A stretch of DNA of 64,000 bases from Scylla paramamosain (taxonomy: Eukaryota; Arthropoda; Malacostraca; Decapoda; Portunidae), in assembly GCF_035594125.1 (NCBI RefSeq), contig NC_087178.1:2156001-2220000 (forward strand), written 5' to 3'. Of the stretch, positions 12,524-22,852 are shown one piece after another; positions within the stretch are counted from its first letter, which is position 1; every line of letters begins with the position of its first letter. Position numbers and translations under genes: made by a program. A model generated the notes under the pieces. It was not told where the DNA came from. It was given only the letters and a program-made list of their open reading frames with translations, and ran no database searches.

Positions 12524-12610
<87 letters not shown>
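12524..12610. repeat. (CT)n array, first of three
   Basis: Pure 87-bp array. Together with 12719-12770 and 12871-12910 it forms a regularly spaced triplet separated by two related spacers. Confidence 0.97.
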
Positions 12611-12612
<2 letters not shown>

Positions 12613-12711
12613 TTGTAAGTGAATAAGTAACTAATTAAACGTATTATATTTTTGCTTCAAATATTACTAATTTTTTTCATAGTTCCAGTCGAGAACAATG
12701 TACTTTATGCA

Positions 12712-12771
<60 letters not shown>

Positions 12772-12863
12772 AGCAAGTAAATAATAGACGCATTACATTT
12801 CCACTTCAAATATAACTTCTTTTTTTTCCACCATCCCAGGTGAAGATTATGTCCTCTTATACA

Positions 12864-12870
<7 letters not shown>
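12611..12870. repeat. Tandem duplication: spacer plus (CT)n, two copies
   Basis: Copy A (12611-12718) and copy B (12771-12870) align along their length. Both start with a 'gTAAG..aGTaAaTaA' segment, share 'cTTCAAATAT', then a T-run ending 'cat/cca', then 'GTcc..TTAT', and end in 'cACTTAAAT' running straight into the next (CT)n array. The (CT)n tract is therefore part of the duplicated unit. The copies have since diverged substantially. Confidence 0.8.
12719..12770. repeat. (CT)n array, second of three
   Basis: Pure array directly joined to the 'cacttaaat' end of duplicated spacer copy A. Confidence 0.97.

Positions 12871-12910
<40 letters not shown>
12871..12910. repeat. (CT)n array, third of three
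   Basis: Pure 40-bp array joined to the 'cacttaaat' end of spacer copy B. Unrelated sequence (tgggtggggg) follows. Confidence 0.97.
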
Positions 12911-12913
<3 letters not shown>

Positions 12914-13271
12914 GTGGGGGCTAACTTTAGAAGGCCATTTTTAGTGCTCGTGGATCTTACAACACATCACGTCGGAAGCTTTCTCCTTTTTCCTGACTTG
13001 AGCGAAACTTTCAGGGTCTGTCGTGTGCTTCACCTCCATTAAAGAAATCCTCCAATCGTACAAACATTCAGACCTTTATATCTATTTCCAGTGTACTGTC
13101 GCCTGATATTAGTTCGCCTGAGTGACCGCAGAGGCGTTGCAACTAAATAAAAATCGCGGTCACTTTAAAATCGAGCGGAGAAATGAGGAAGGCTGAAGAT
13201 TTTTACACTTCATGCAGTAAAAGTTGAAGCAAAACAGAAACTTTAGGTCGTCACGCTGTATACCATGTGGC

Positions 13272-13411
<140 letters not shown>

Positions 13412-13689
13412 CGATTACAGTATATAAGTTTGCCAGACAATGACAGTCAACAAAACAGCAATGTAAAATGATATATGTATTATTATTATCATTATTATTA
13501 AATATCAGTAATAATTATCATTCCCGGAACCAACTACGTAATTCCATGTGATTAAAATGACACGACTTTTACATTTTTTTTTCTAACCCTTTGTTGTTGC
13601 ATTTTTTACTCAATTTTTTTTTTTTTTACTTTTCATTCAGTTCACATTTTCAATATCTTTTTTTTTTCCATGATCGAATTTATTGGATC

Positions 13690-14360
13690 ACACAAATCCT
13701 TTCCCAAACTAACTTTTCCAGCACGTGAAGCTTCTCTCCTTCCCTCCCTCCCTCCCACCACCATCCCTTCACCTAAACTGCCTTCTCACCTCCCCTCCTC
13801 TATTTTTCTTTTCCTATTTCTTCGTCTCACATGCCTCTTTTTCCCTCCTTCCTTTCCTTTTCCTACCTCTCCCTAACCTTCTCCTCTTCTTGCTCTTTCC
13901 CCTCACCTTAACTGCCTTCCTCTCACCTGTCTCCACCTATTTTTTTTCCAGTTTCTTCCTCTCACATGCTTTTTTTTTCTTTCCTTCCCTTTTCTTTCGT
14001 TTCCCAATCTCTCCTTTATTTCTACTTCCCTCTTCCTCCTCCCCTGTTCCATCTTTTTGAGCTAAACAACTTTCTTCCCTTAAATCTCTCTCTCGTTCCT
14101 TTTCCTTCTTTTCCATTCCTTTCCCAGTCTCTTCCCAAGTTTATTCCCTCACTCCTTCCCTTCAAGTCCCCGTCTTCCTTGTTTTCCCTTCCTATTTATT
14201 CCTCTATCAATTTTTCCCTTCATTTTCCTTTCTTCACCAGTCTCTCCCTAACTTTTCCTTCATCTCCCTCCCCCTCTCCCTTGGCCAATTTCTCTCAAGA
14301 CCTTTTCCTTCTGCAATCTTTCCCTAAACTATACCACGATTTTCTCTCTCCCTTTTAGCC
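13690..14360. repeat. Long polypyrimidine block
   Basis: About 670 bp of predominantly C/T sequence on the plus strand, made of degenerate TTCC, CCTCT and TCTTTT words and 'ttcccttcc' phrases. Purines are sparse but not absent. Open frames here (Phe/Pro/Ser/Leu) reflect the composition only. Confidence 0.6.
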
Positions 14361-14729
14361 CTTGGAATTCATCTTAACCCTTAACTATTTCAGATTAAAC
14401 TATGACCTTCACTCTTTTATAACCTCTTAGAAATCAACCTTAACACTTTGCTCTTTGTCTTAAACTTTCGTATTTTTTATTGTTAGACATCTATAGATTT
14501 TTCAATGGTTTATTTTTTTCTCTCTCTCAGCTACGTGTCATTGCTATGGTATTTCTACATTTCTGCGTGTTATTAATGTTTGCGTGTGTTTATCGATTGA
14601 TGTGCTTTGCAGTTTTGTTTTTACTTCTCCTGTGTGTTTTTCTTTATTGTTTTTGGAGGAAGAGCAATATCATGATTTTTTTTTTTTGTAGCGTATGAAA
14701 ACAGGGGAAAGAAAAGAGGAAAAGCATAT

Positions 14730-14793
14730 TGATGATGATGATGATGGTGTCGTTGTTGTTGTTGTTGTTGCTGTTGTTGTTGTTGATGATGAG
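14730..14793. repeat. (GAT)n-(GTT)n trinucleotide tract
   Basis: GATGATGATGATGATG turns into a GTT array with one CTG interruption and returns to GATGATGAG. Confidence 0.93.
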
Positions 14794-14888
14794 TTTTTTT
14801 TTTTTTTTAATAATTATTACTTTTTAGCAACATCAAACTGAGAATGTTTTTCCTTTAAGTAAATGCAAATATATGCTGTTTGCTAATA

Positions 14889-14991
<103 letters not shown>

Positions 14992-15058
14992 CCAACCTTC
15001 CTCGTAGTTATGGACAAAGTTTTATTATATACGAGGAAGTAAAGCGTCTCTCTCATAA

Positions 15059-15059
<1 letters not shown>

Positions 15060-15112
<53 letters not shown>
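15060..15112. repeat. (AC)n microsatellite
   Basis: Pure 53-bp array between the (GA)n and (AGG)n arrays, so three array classes lie within 360 bp. Confidence 0.97.
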
Positions 15113-15115
<3 letters not shown>

Positions 15116-15154
15116 GATTCTGGCTGTCAGTCGCACGTATTTTAAGGTACGATT

Positions 15155-15249
15155 AGGAGGAGGAGGAGGAGGAGGAGGAGGAGGAGGAGGAGGAGGAGGA
15201 GGAGGAGGAGGAGGAGGAGGAGGAGGAGGAGGAGGAGGAGGAGGAGGAG
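15155..15249. repeat. (AGG)n microsatellite
   Basis: About 32 almost pure triplets, the longest GGA tract here. Confidence 0.97.
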
Positions 15250-15440
15250 AAAGAGGAGGAATTAAACAAGAATACAAAGATGATGATAATAATAATAATA
15301 AGAAGAAGAATAAAAAGAATAAGAAGAAGACGAAGAAGAAGAAGAAGGAAAAAAAAACGAAAAAGACAACAACAGGAAGACCAAGAAAACGAAGAGGAGG
15401 AAAAGGAGAAATCGGAGGCGGAAGAGGAAGAGGAGGAGGT
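15250..15440. repeat. Degenerate purine (AAG/AGG/AAT) tract
   Basis: Nearly pyrimidine-free continuation of the AGG array. Its Lys/Arg/Glu-rich open frames are composition artefacts. Confidence 0.85.
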
Positions 15441-15719
15441 AAAACACGTGCACATACCTTTTTCTCTCACCTTTCCTCTATACATCTCATCTCTCACCCC
15501 CACCACCACCACCATCACCACCACCAATACCTCCACGAACACCTCCCTTGCTTCCCTGCCCCCCCCCCCCCACACACACACACAAGATTCTCCATCCGTC
15601 CCTCCCTTCTCCCTCCACATCGAAATACGAGAACATTCCTGCAACAGTGAAACATCCCTCCCCTCCGGTCCCGAAACGCTAGGCTCGCAGTTACGATACT
15701 TTACGATACAACGCAGCCA

Positions 15720-17110
15720 TTTTTAACCTGAGCAAAATGGAACAGTTTCAGAGTGGCTTTTCGAGCTCCCGAAGCAACACAGGGGACTGAACCTCGGAAG
15801 CCCCAAGGAGGGATTTTTTGGTCCTCATATTTCGTATTTCGATTCTTCACTTATGTTTTTATTCATTTTTTTTTGGGGGGTTTAGCTTTATTTGCTGTTT
15901 TTCCTCGCCCTATACAGATTCATTCTCGTGGTTCGGTGGTGGTGGTGGTTCATCTCCGCGACTCCGCCATCGCCTCGCTCACCTGGGAACACCTGGGGAC
16001 CGACGAGACCTCGACTCCTAGTGATTCAGAGTTCTTTCAGAGCTTCGTGCTTCATCACCTTCCCTTGACGGCCTCACGCCCTCTCTCCTCCCCTCACCTG
16101 TCTTCCTCTCTCCTCCTCTCCCTCGCCACCCCTCACCCTTTGTCACCCCTCTCGCCTCCCTTCCCTCACGCCTTTCCAACACACCACCATCTTTTCCGTG
16201 CATTTAACTGACCTGCTTTTTTTTCTTCACTTTTGATATACATGTACAGTTCTTGGCAAAACAAAAAGACACCTCGTCAACCCACCGCGAACTCTGTGAC
16301 ACCAGCACCCTTTCCTCCCCTCAGCGTCATCGTGTTTTGAGTGGCAGGAACACAACAATCTATTATTGATCTAACCATTGATTAAAAAATTAGCCTTCAC
16401 GTCAGATTAGGCTTCAAGAATCTATCCAATCAAGCTGAACAGTAACCCCGAGCTGCCTTCTCGCTTGCCTCTCCCTCAGGTTAAGACACGCATCCCACCC
16501 CAGCCCTCCGCCCGCACCACAGGAAGGATAGGGGTGTCCTCCGCGCCGCCCACCGCCCCGTCAGGCCCCGTCGCGCGATTTCTTTCATACGCCATCAACA
16601 TAATTGCGGGGCGGGATAATCGCTCCCATCCTTTGCTTGTTTCACTAATTACCTTGGAGTCCGGGAAATCGTCCTTGATCTCACCTGCCTTCGTAAAAGT
16701 TAGACAATTTGCAGGGTTCCGCTAAGCTGGCCAAATACTTTTTCCCTGGCACGCCCTCCCTCGCTCCTGCCTTCCTTCCTTCCTTCTCACCTTGCTCCCT
16801 CCGCTAAGTACACACGAACACCTGGTAGCTCCACGTCACCCTCTTTCCCAGGTGCGGAAGCGCCGTTGATTTTACAGGTAACTCATAACTTTTGGTGTAA
16901 CTTCATGGAATCCTTTAGGGAGTTGTTATAGGTAGCGCAAATCAATTCCCTTTAGTGTGATTGTAATATTGCAATTTTCTGCTTCCTCTTACAGTTCTAT
17001 CGCGAGTGAGGGTGATCTCTTAGCGTTCCCCTCGAGAGCTGTTTGAATACTTTTAGTCCTCTTAGATCGAGTAAGTCCCTTCAATCCATTCTTCTTCCCG
17101 CTCTTTCACG
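15720..17110. other. Unique-looking sequence, no gene recognised
   Basis: CpG-richer at 15930-16030 and 16440-16620. A tract of CCTC/CACC words lies at 16030-16200. Several CAGGT strings occur, but no exon with a recognisable domain. Confidence 0.5.
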
Positions 17111-17111
17111 G

Positions 17112-17114
<3 letters not shown>

Positions 17115-17178
<64 letters not shown>
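17115..17178. repeat. (CT)n microsatellite
   Basis: Pure 64-bp array. About 640 bp of unique sequence with recurring 'tcc(a/g)gt' and 'ttccatcc' words follows. Confidence 0.97.
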
Positions 17179-17181
<3 letters not shown>

Positions 17182-17819
17182 CCGTTGCATAAATTTGCTT
17201 CTTGGTTCTACTGGGTTCCATTTGACTCTTCATTTCCTTTCGTGTGTCCGCCATTCTCAAGACGCAACTTTCAGCTTCTTTCCAGTGACTCCGAATCGCT
17301 GCCGCCCATCAGTCCCTTTCCATTGCCAGCCAGGCTAACCAATTTTACTGAAGCCCCAATTCCATCCCTTTCAAAATCATCCGGTGACTTTCCATCCCGT
17401 TAAAGGGCATTCCAGTCATATAAAATCACTCGGATCCGTTTCCACTTCCTCCAGAGCTATCGCTACAACTTATATTTTCTTTCTCTTTGGCATCTCCGCG
17501 AATTCCTACCGCCCCGGCTACTCTCCTGTGACGTCCGATTCTTTAACAAAATGCAGGTTGGAGGCGCATGAGTGTGAATTTGCCTTACACGTCCTGCCTT
17601 ACAAATTTGAGGACGAGATCATGTAATTTGCTCCAGGATCCCTTTCCAATCCAATTCATATCCTTTTGAACCACTTCTAGACACGTTATAAGGTTTCCAG
17701 ATCTTTTCCAGTCATATAAAAGACGTCAACTCCTCCGACGCGGCAAAAAAGGGCGCCAGACAAGGTATGGAAGCACGATTTTTCCAGCAAAATTTCCTGG
17801 CACCCCGGAAGTCACACTG

Positions 17820-18340
17820 CACATCACACATCATGTACACCACAGCACCACACCTGAGGCTGAGGCACACTAGCACACCTGATGGAATTCCAGACTTCAC
17901 AGCATCACACCTTAACTCCCAAGAGTTTCCGGTCCTAACACTATTACTTCCCCAAACTCCTCGCTCCACACTTACACTGGCACCCTCTCCTACACCAGTC
18001 CCGCGGCGCCGCACCGAATCTCCCTTGCCTGTACACCACAGCGACACTACACTCACACGACAACACCAACACAGCACAGCGCCACAGCCTCCCAGAGGAC
18101 CTCACCATTGAACTGCACTCATCCCGCTCATCGCACCACAGTACAACATTTGTCTCGCATCACCTCAGTACCAGACCTACCACAACGCACCACAGCATCA
18201 CAAGTACCCTGCAGCACCACTCACATCTGCACCACAGCACCACGTCACCAGAACACAGCTCAACACACCTGCTCCACAGCATCACATCCCCGCGGCGCTA
18301 CACCTGCCCGGCATCACATTACCAAGCCTGCACCCAGCCA
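17820..18340. repeat. Degenerate CACAGCACCACAC-type repeat
   Basis: About 500 bp in which CACAGCACCACA-like words recur at irregular spacing (for example near 17840, 18060, 18130, 18190, 18225 and 18265). On the minus strand this is a G/T-rich tract starting some 40 nt downstream of the hnRNP C/RALY-like 5' splice site, so it would lie inside that gene's intron. Confidence 0.6.
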
Positions 18341-18384
18341 TGAGCAGGGCGCCGTCACACCTGGCTCCCTCCCCGGGTACTCAC

Positions 18385-18523
18385 CTGCAATGCGACCGTA
18401 GCGCTGGAACATACGCTCTACATCGGTCTTGGTGCACTGGAAGGTATTGAGGTTGCCGACGAAGGTCCTGGAGTTGATGGCTTGCGGATCCTGAGAATTG
18501 GTCTGGTTGCCCACCTTACTCAT
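18385..18523 (-). CDS. hnRNP C/RALY-family RNA-binding protein, first coding exon (partial)
   Basis: The 46 codons plus one base read from ATG 18523-18521 to a GTGAGT donor at 18384-18379. In hnRNP C and RALY a short N-terminal segment leads into a single nuclear RRM that binds U-rich pre-mRNA. Seen here: a polar lead (residues 1-15) with the DPxxINSR lead-in characteristic of this family, then the RNP2 strand TFVGNLNT (20-27), then helix 1 with DVERMF and YGRIA(G) (34-47). The exon stops before RNP1, and the split Gly codon (phase 1) falls where the family reads Y-G-(K/R)-(I/V)-(V/A)-G. An in-frame GTG at 18541-18539 extends the frame but is not a plausible eukaryotic start. The remaining exons (RNP1 KG(Y/F)AFVQ, coiled coil, acidic tail) were not found in the window. 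The family match is strong, but hnRNP C versus RALY cannot be decided from one exon. Confidence 0.85.
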
Positions 18524-18530
18524 CTCGCAT
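18516..18530 (-). other. Upstream ORF 2 (4 codons), overlapping the main start
   Basis: ATG CGA GAT GAG TAA starts directly after the stop of upstream ORF 1 and in the same frame. It runs through the main ATG (18523-18521) in another frame, and its TAA falls at main codons 2-3. Ribosomes ending here could re-initiate on the overlapping main ATG. That is inference from layout only. Confidence 0.6.
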
Positions 18531-18685
18531 TTACCAGCCACTCATCAACCCAGCCAAAGAGAGTCAGCCCGCGAATGACTGACTCGATACAACGACTTTC
18601 GCCTTAGAGAACGAGACAATGATTTGCGGATTCGTGTCCAGAGGCACCGTCTTCTGGAATTCCAGATTTGAGTTCGTCACCTAAT
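18524..18685 (-). other. 5' leader part of the hnRNP C/RALY-like exon
   Basis: Upstream of the ATG on the minus strand the exon can be extended to position 18685. There a strong 3' splice site (tttttccctttttcag, AG at 18687-18686) precedes the leader. This implies at least one upstream non-coding exon. The leader holds two minimal upstream ORFs. Confidence 0.65.
18531..18545 (-). other. Upstream ORF 1 (4 codons)
   Basis: ATG AGT GGC TGG TAA on the minus strand, out of frame with the main start. It ends eight bases before the main ATG. Confidence 0.6.
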
Positions 18686-18959
18686 CTGAAAAAGGGAAAA
18701 AACACCAATTGTCTAAAAAAATACTCTGGAAAAATTGCTAGAGTAAAAATATTCAACAAGAAAATGTCACTAGTTCATCCGGAAAATGGATTGGCTTTAA
18801 AATCTGCTGTTAAATGTTCAACTCCATTAAAAAATGCATGATACTAAAATAAATGCATTTTAAAATTCATCCCATTGAAAAGCGAGCAAGACATAGCGAT
18901 AAAAACTAGTGGTAATCGCTGACTATTTGCTGAAAAAATAATTCCTACATGACCATACA

Positions 18960-19330
18960 CGCGCCGTCGCCCATGTTGCCTGCGACTCACCTGAAACAGA
19001 ATTAATTAAGCATCATATAGGTAAAAAAAAAAAAAAAAAAAAAAGGCGCGTGTCTCGCCATAGCTGCGCCAGTTAGCGTTGCCATTAACACTATAACGAG
19101 ACGCGGCCGCCAGTTAACACATTAAAACGCATTAGAACCTCCCGCGTTAATATTTTTCGTCCTCGCCTCTTTTTCGCTCTCACTCTCTCTCTCCCTCTCT
19201 CTTTCTCCCTGGTCCCGGGTGAGTGGCGGCCGGCAGGTGGTGGGGTTTGCGCGCCGGCCAACTTTCTCTAAACTGTTGCCTGACTGTTTGTGACTGTTTA
19301 ATGCCCCCGTGACCGTTCAATTGTTTATCC
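18960..19330 (-). promoter_or_regulatory. Possible leader exon/promoter region of the hnRNP C/RALY-like gene
   Basis: A perfect CAG|GTGAGT donor on the minus strand (GTGAGT at 18990-18985) could pair with the acceptor at 18687-18686, giving a 305-nt leader intron. The sequence above it (about 19045-19260) is CpG-rich, with GCGGCCGC-type words and a C/T-rich tract. A T23 run on the minus strand (A run at 19022-19044) lies close to the donor and could instead make this an acceptor region. The transcription start is not determined. Confidence 0.25.
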
Positions 19331-19339
19331 TGTGATTGC

Positions 19340-20870
19340 TAACTCCTGCTGCTCTTGACTGCTGCCGGGCGTAAGGTAGCTGTTTCGGAGGCTAGGGAGG
19401 GAAGGAGGGGCCGGGGGCGTGAGGAGAAAGGACTTGTTACCGTCACCGGGACGAAAAATGTAAGAAATATGTACATAGAACACGGACTCGTCTTTTTGTT
19501 CGTTATATGATGCTTTGGATGGTTATAGCTACCCATTTCCAGGAACAATTTTGCTTTTTATCTACAACATATTTTTTTTTTCACAACTTTTTACCGTCGC
19601 TGGCTCTCGTGGTTAATAAGAAACTTGAAAATTATTGGACGGGAGCTGCACGTGACGATTGTATAAATATTCATCAGGGAAACTTGTGTCGGGTATATTC
19701 ATTACTGCCGTCAGCCCCGCGCGGCGCCATGCGGGCTGCAGTGCCGTGCCGGAGAATATTCACCTGACTGTCACGGGGCCGAGCGCTGGCTGGACACGCG
19801 CTAAAGTGGACAGTTTCTCCCTCGCGCTTCCCAGCCTTCACTAACTGGCTACATATCCCGCTTAACACGCAAAATACACAATCTCCGCGGCACTTCCTCC
19901 AAGACGGCCGATTTCCTGCGCAATATACAGCACGATTGCGACAACGATACCATGCGAATATCCGACTGTATTCAATATTTGTCCAATTCCCTCACCCAGC
20001 CTTCACTCGCTTCAAATCCTGCTGACACAGAATCTACAGCCTACGTGTCGCTAGCGCTGAGCCGACACATTCCCAAAATACAGCATGATTTTAGCGAAGA
20101 CCAGCACCGCCTCTCCACATGCATTCCACCATAATTCGTCCCTGCGTGTCTGTCGGCCGGTCGCTCCCTAAACACCCAGCTGACGGCACCAGGAGGCTCC
20201 CAACCACCATTAACATTTCGGCCCGATACAAATCCCTCTTGTCTGGTGAACCTGGCCCCCTCTTCCCCGCTAGTGGTCACCAGGTGGAGGAGGACAGAAT
20301 AGCGGTAGACGGTCCGGCACGGTTAGAGGGAGAGAGGGCAGGAGGGGAGGCAGGGGAGGCGAGTCTGAAATGGTATCTGGGACCGATCTCTCCCACCTCC
20401 GCCAGTGCCCCCTCCCTCTCCAGTCACTACTTAATGGTGCGGGTGAGTGCCGTAACGTCAGCACTCTGGAGCCATAAAAAGGGGAGTAATTGCACTACTT
20501 ACTCAATAGTCTCTCTCAGGTAGTTATGGAAGAACAATAACACTTACTCTGAGGGGCATTAGCTCAGCCGGCAGACTGGAGGAAAGGGAGAGAGAGAGAC
20601 AGAGAGAGAGGAGGGGAGATGAGTAGGGAGGGCGGGAGGCACGGGAGGAGGCTGAGTGGGAGAGAAGAGCAAGAGGTGAAAGGATCCACGAGGGAGAGAA
20701 AGAGAGAGGGAAATGGACGTATAGAAATGAAAAGAGGAGTAACATCAGGTGAAGTAGGACAGTGGAATGAAAGAGGACAGTGAAAGGCGGCGCGGGCACG
20801 AGGAGAAATGACGGGAAAAGGGAAAAAAGTGAAATGGTCAGAGTTCGAAAATGAAGAGTGAATAGAGTGA
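19340..20870. other. CpG-richer unique sequence
   Basis: No simple array longer than about 15 bp. Many CpGs (19690-20330). The purine-rich interval 20575-20830 contains GAGAGA and GGAGG words. No domain was recognised in the open frames on either strand. Confidence 0.5.
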
Positions 20871-20872
20871 AT

Positions 20873-20878
<6 letters not shown>

Positions 20879-20962
<84 letters not shown>
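20879..20962. repeat. (GA)n microsatellite
   Basis: Pure 84-bp array. Confidence 0.98.
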
Positions 20963-20964
<2 letters not shown>

Positions 20965-21127
20965 CTCAACTCCGCCAAATAAAGTGGGGGAAAAGGGTCA
21001 AGTGAAATTAAAAACGGGAAACGAGTGAACGAGAGAATACCTTTGGAAATAAAGAGTGAACAGCATTTAAAGGTACAGTAATTAGAGAAAAATGGTGCGT
21101 GAAATCCTGTAAAAAAGATTTGGTAGA

Positions 21128-21252
<125 letters not shown>

Positions 21253-21350
21253 AGGGACTTACGAAATACAAGACACAAATGTTACGTGAAAGGGAAAAGA
21301 GATAAACGAAAGTGTGTGCCAACAGCAGGAATAAAATAAAAGACATTGAG

Positions 21351-21365
21351 GCCGCCGCCATCTTT
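21351..21365 (-). promoter_or_regulatory. YY1/Pleiohomeotic-like site
   Basis: Read on the minus strand this is AAAGATGGCGGCGGC, an exact match to the AAGATGGCGGC core of YY1/Pho sites that commonly mark transcription starts. It sits in CpG-rich unique sequence (21340-21990). No linked exon was identified. Confidence 0.3.
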
Positions 21366-21565
21366 CCCCCTCGAGGCCCAGACGTCAACTCCTCCACGCA
21401 GGAAGCACTGCGGCGCCCTCTGCACGCACAAGAGGTCTCGCGGAATAATTTTACCCGTGAACCATTCCACCAAGAGGTCATAATTGCTCCCTCCAATCAA
21501 GAGGTCAAACACAGCCGCCTCACTCTTACTCACTCACTCACTCACTCTCGCTCGCTGTCTCACTA

Positions 21566-22429
21566 ACCGGCAATTCAGCAAACCACAGTCGCCGCCGCCG
21601 CAGCCACCGCCACGAGTACGATTCATGCCACGTTTAAGCGGATACAACCGATAAATCCAGCTGGTAGCCGATTCCTGTGAGGGGCCGCCCGAGAGGACCC
21701 GTTCTTAACCCGTCCCTCGCCACTTGTCGTCCTGCTGAGGGCACACGTGGCCGCTCAACTACGCAAGCAGCCACTTGGAGGTTAACAGAATTCCATGCAG
21801 CCTCTCCTCTCCTCCCTCTCCTGCCGCCCTTGAGAAGGTAACCACAGGGGCTGAAAATTGCCTTAGAACGCCCGCTTGACTTGGAAAGTTTTCTCCCGCG
21901 GCAGCTGGCGGGCGCGAGGTGGGTGGGATAATGCCCGCCACGCCGACACCACTGACGCGGCGGAAGGTTGGGCTGCCTGCCAAGGAAAGCTTGACGGAGG
22001 GGGTGACGCTGAAGGGAAGGAGGAGGAGGAGAAGGAGGAGGAGGAGGTGGGGGTGGCGGTGAGAAAGTGCTGGGTTTAGAGAAATGACAAGAAAGACGAT
22101 TTATTTTTTGCTTTCCTGGTTTTGTTTCGGGAAGAGAAATGTCGCTACATCTTATCTAATTATTAAGAGAACCACGAAGTTTCTAAATAAATGCAATGAC
22201 AACGGGAGCCACGCCTGATCATGACACAATTATGAAATAGCTGAAAAAAAGTGAAATACTAGTCCGATAAAAAAAAGTCACGCCAGCAAGAAATTCGAAG
22301 CAGCAACACAGTGGACGCGCTCTGTCACAATACTGGTCTGAGGGAAAGAAAGTTGTACCGCCGCTGAGGGGGAGGCGGGGAGGGAAGGGAGAAGAGACCA
22401 GAGGGAGAGGAGGAAGAAGAAGAAGAAGA
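21566..22429. other. CpG-rich unique sequence
   Basis: Contains GCCGCCGCCGCAGCC at 21590-21604 and a mixed AGG/GAAG purine patch at 22017-22050. No recognisable coding exon. Confidence 0.45.
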
Positions 22430-22455
22430 GGAGGAGGAGGAGGAGGAGGAGGAGG
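22430..22455. repeat. (AGG)n microsatellite
   Basis: About nine triplets at the end of a GAAGAAG purine patch. Confidence 0.93.
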
Positions 22456-22610
22456 AAAGACGTACGGGTCTGGGAGGGGGAAGGAAGAACAGAAAACATA
22501 ATTTATTGGTCTTTTACGATCTTGGTCAAAAGCAATTCGATACTGGTCGTCGTAGCCATTGTGATGTCGCGAAATTGACCGTGAGAGATTGTGTTTACGA
22601 GGAAGTGAAC

Positions 22611-22652
22611 AGCAACAACAGCAATAGCAGCAACAGCAGCAGCAGCAGCAGC
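22611..22652. repeat. Imperfect (CAG)n/(AGCAAC) tract
   Basis: AGCAACAACAGCAATAGCAGCAAC leads into six pure AGC triplets. It lies in a short open frame (poly-Asn/Ser) with no other coding sign. Confidence 0.9.
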
Positions 22653-22780
22653 CCAGGCAGGGGAGGCTCGCGCGGCACAAAGGCGAAGCGATGCCGTGTT
22701 GTGCTGTGCCTGTCTGTCTGCTCCTGCTGTGTTGAATGGACGGCACGCAGCTTACTCAGAATCCAAGTGAAACACACACG

Positions 22781-22790
<10 letters not shown>

Positions 22791-22849
<59 letters not shown>
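22791..22849. repeat. (CA)n microsatellite
   Basis: Pure array with an alternating purine-pyrimidine lead-in (acacgcacacgcgcg) that favours Z-DNA. Confidence 0.97.

Positions 22850-22852
<3 letters not shown>

Noticed and set aside
16465..16725. Plus-strand frame with possible CAG donors
   Set aside because: Pro/Ser/Arg-rich, no domain, and flanking splice signals are no better than elsewhere in this CAGGT-rich window.
20555..20580. tRNA-like string 'ggcattagctcagccggcag'
   Set aside because: It resembles a D-arm, but no T-arm, anticodon stem or acceptor stem follows.
21282..21533. Minus-strand frame starting MSKSEAAVFDLL
   Set aside because: It looked protein-like at first, but no family was recognised, the overlapping plus-strand frame is equally open, and the end runs into simple AT-rich sequence.
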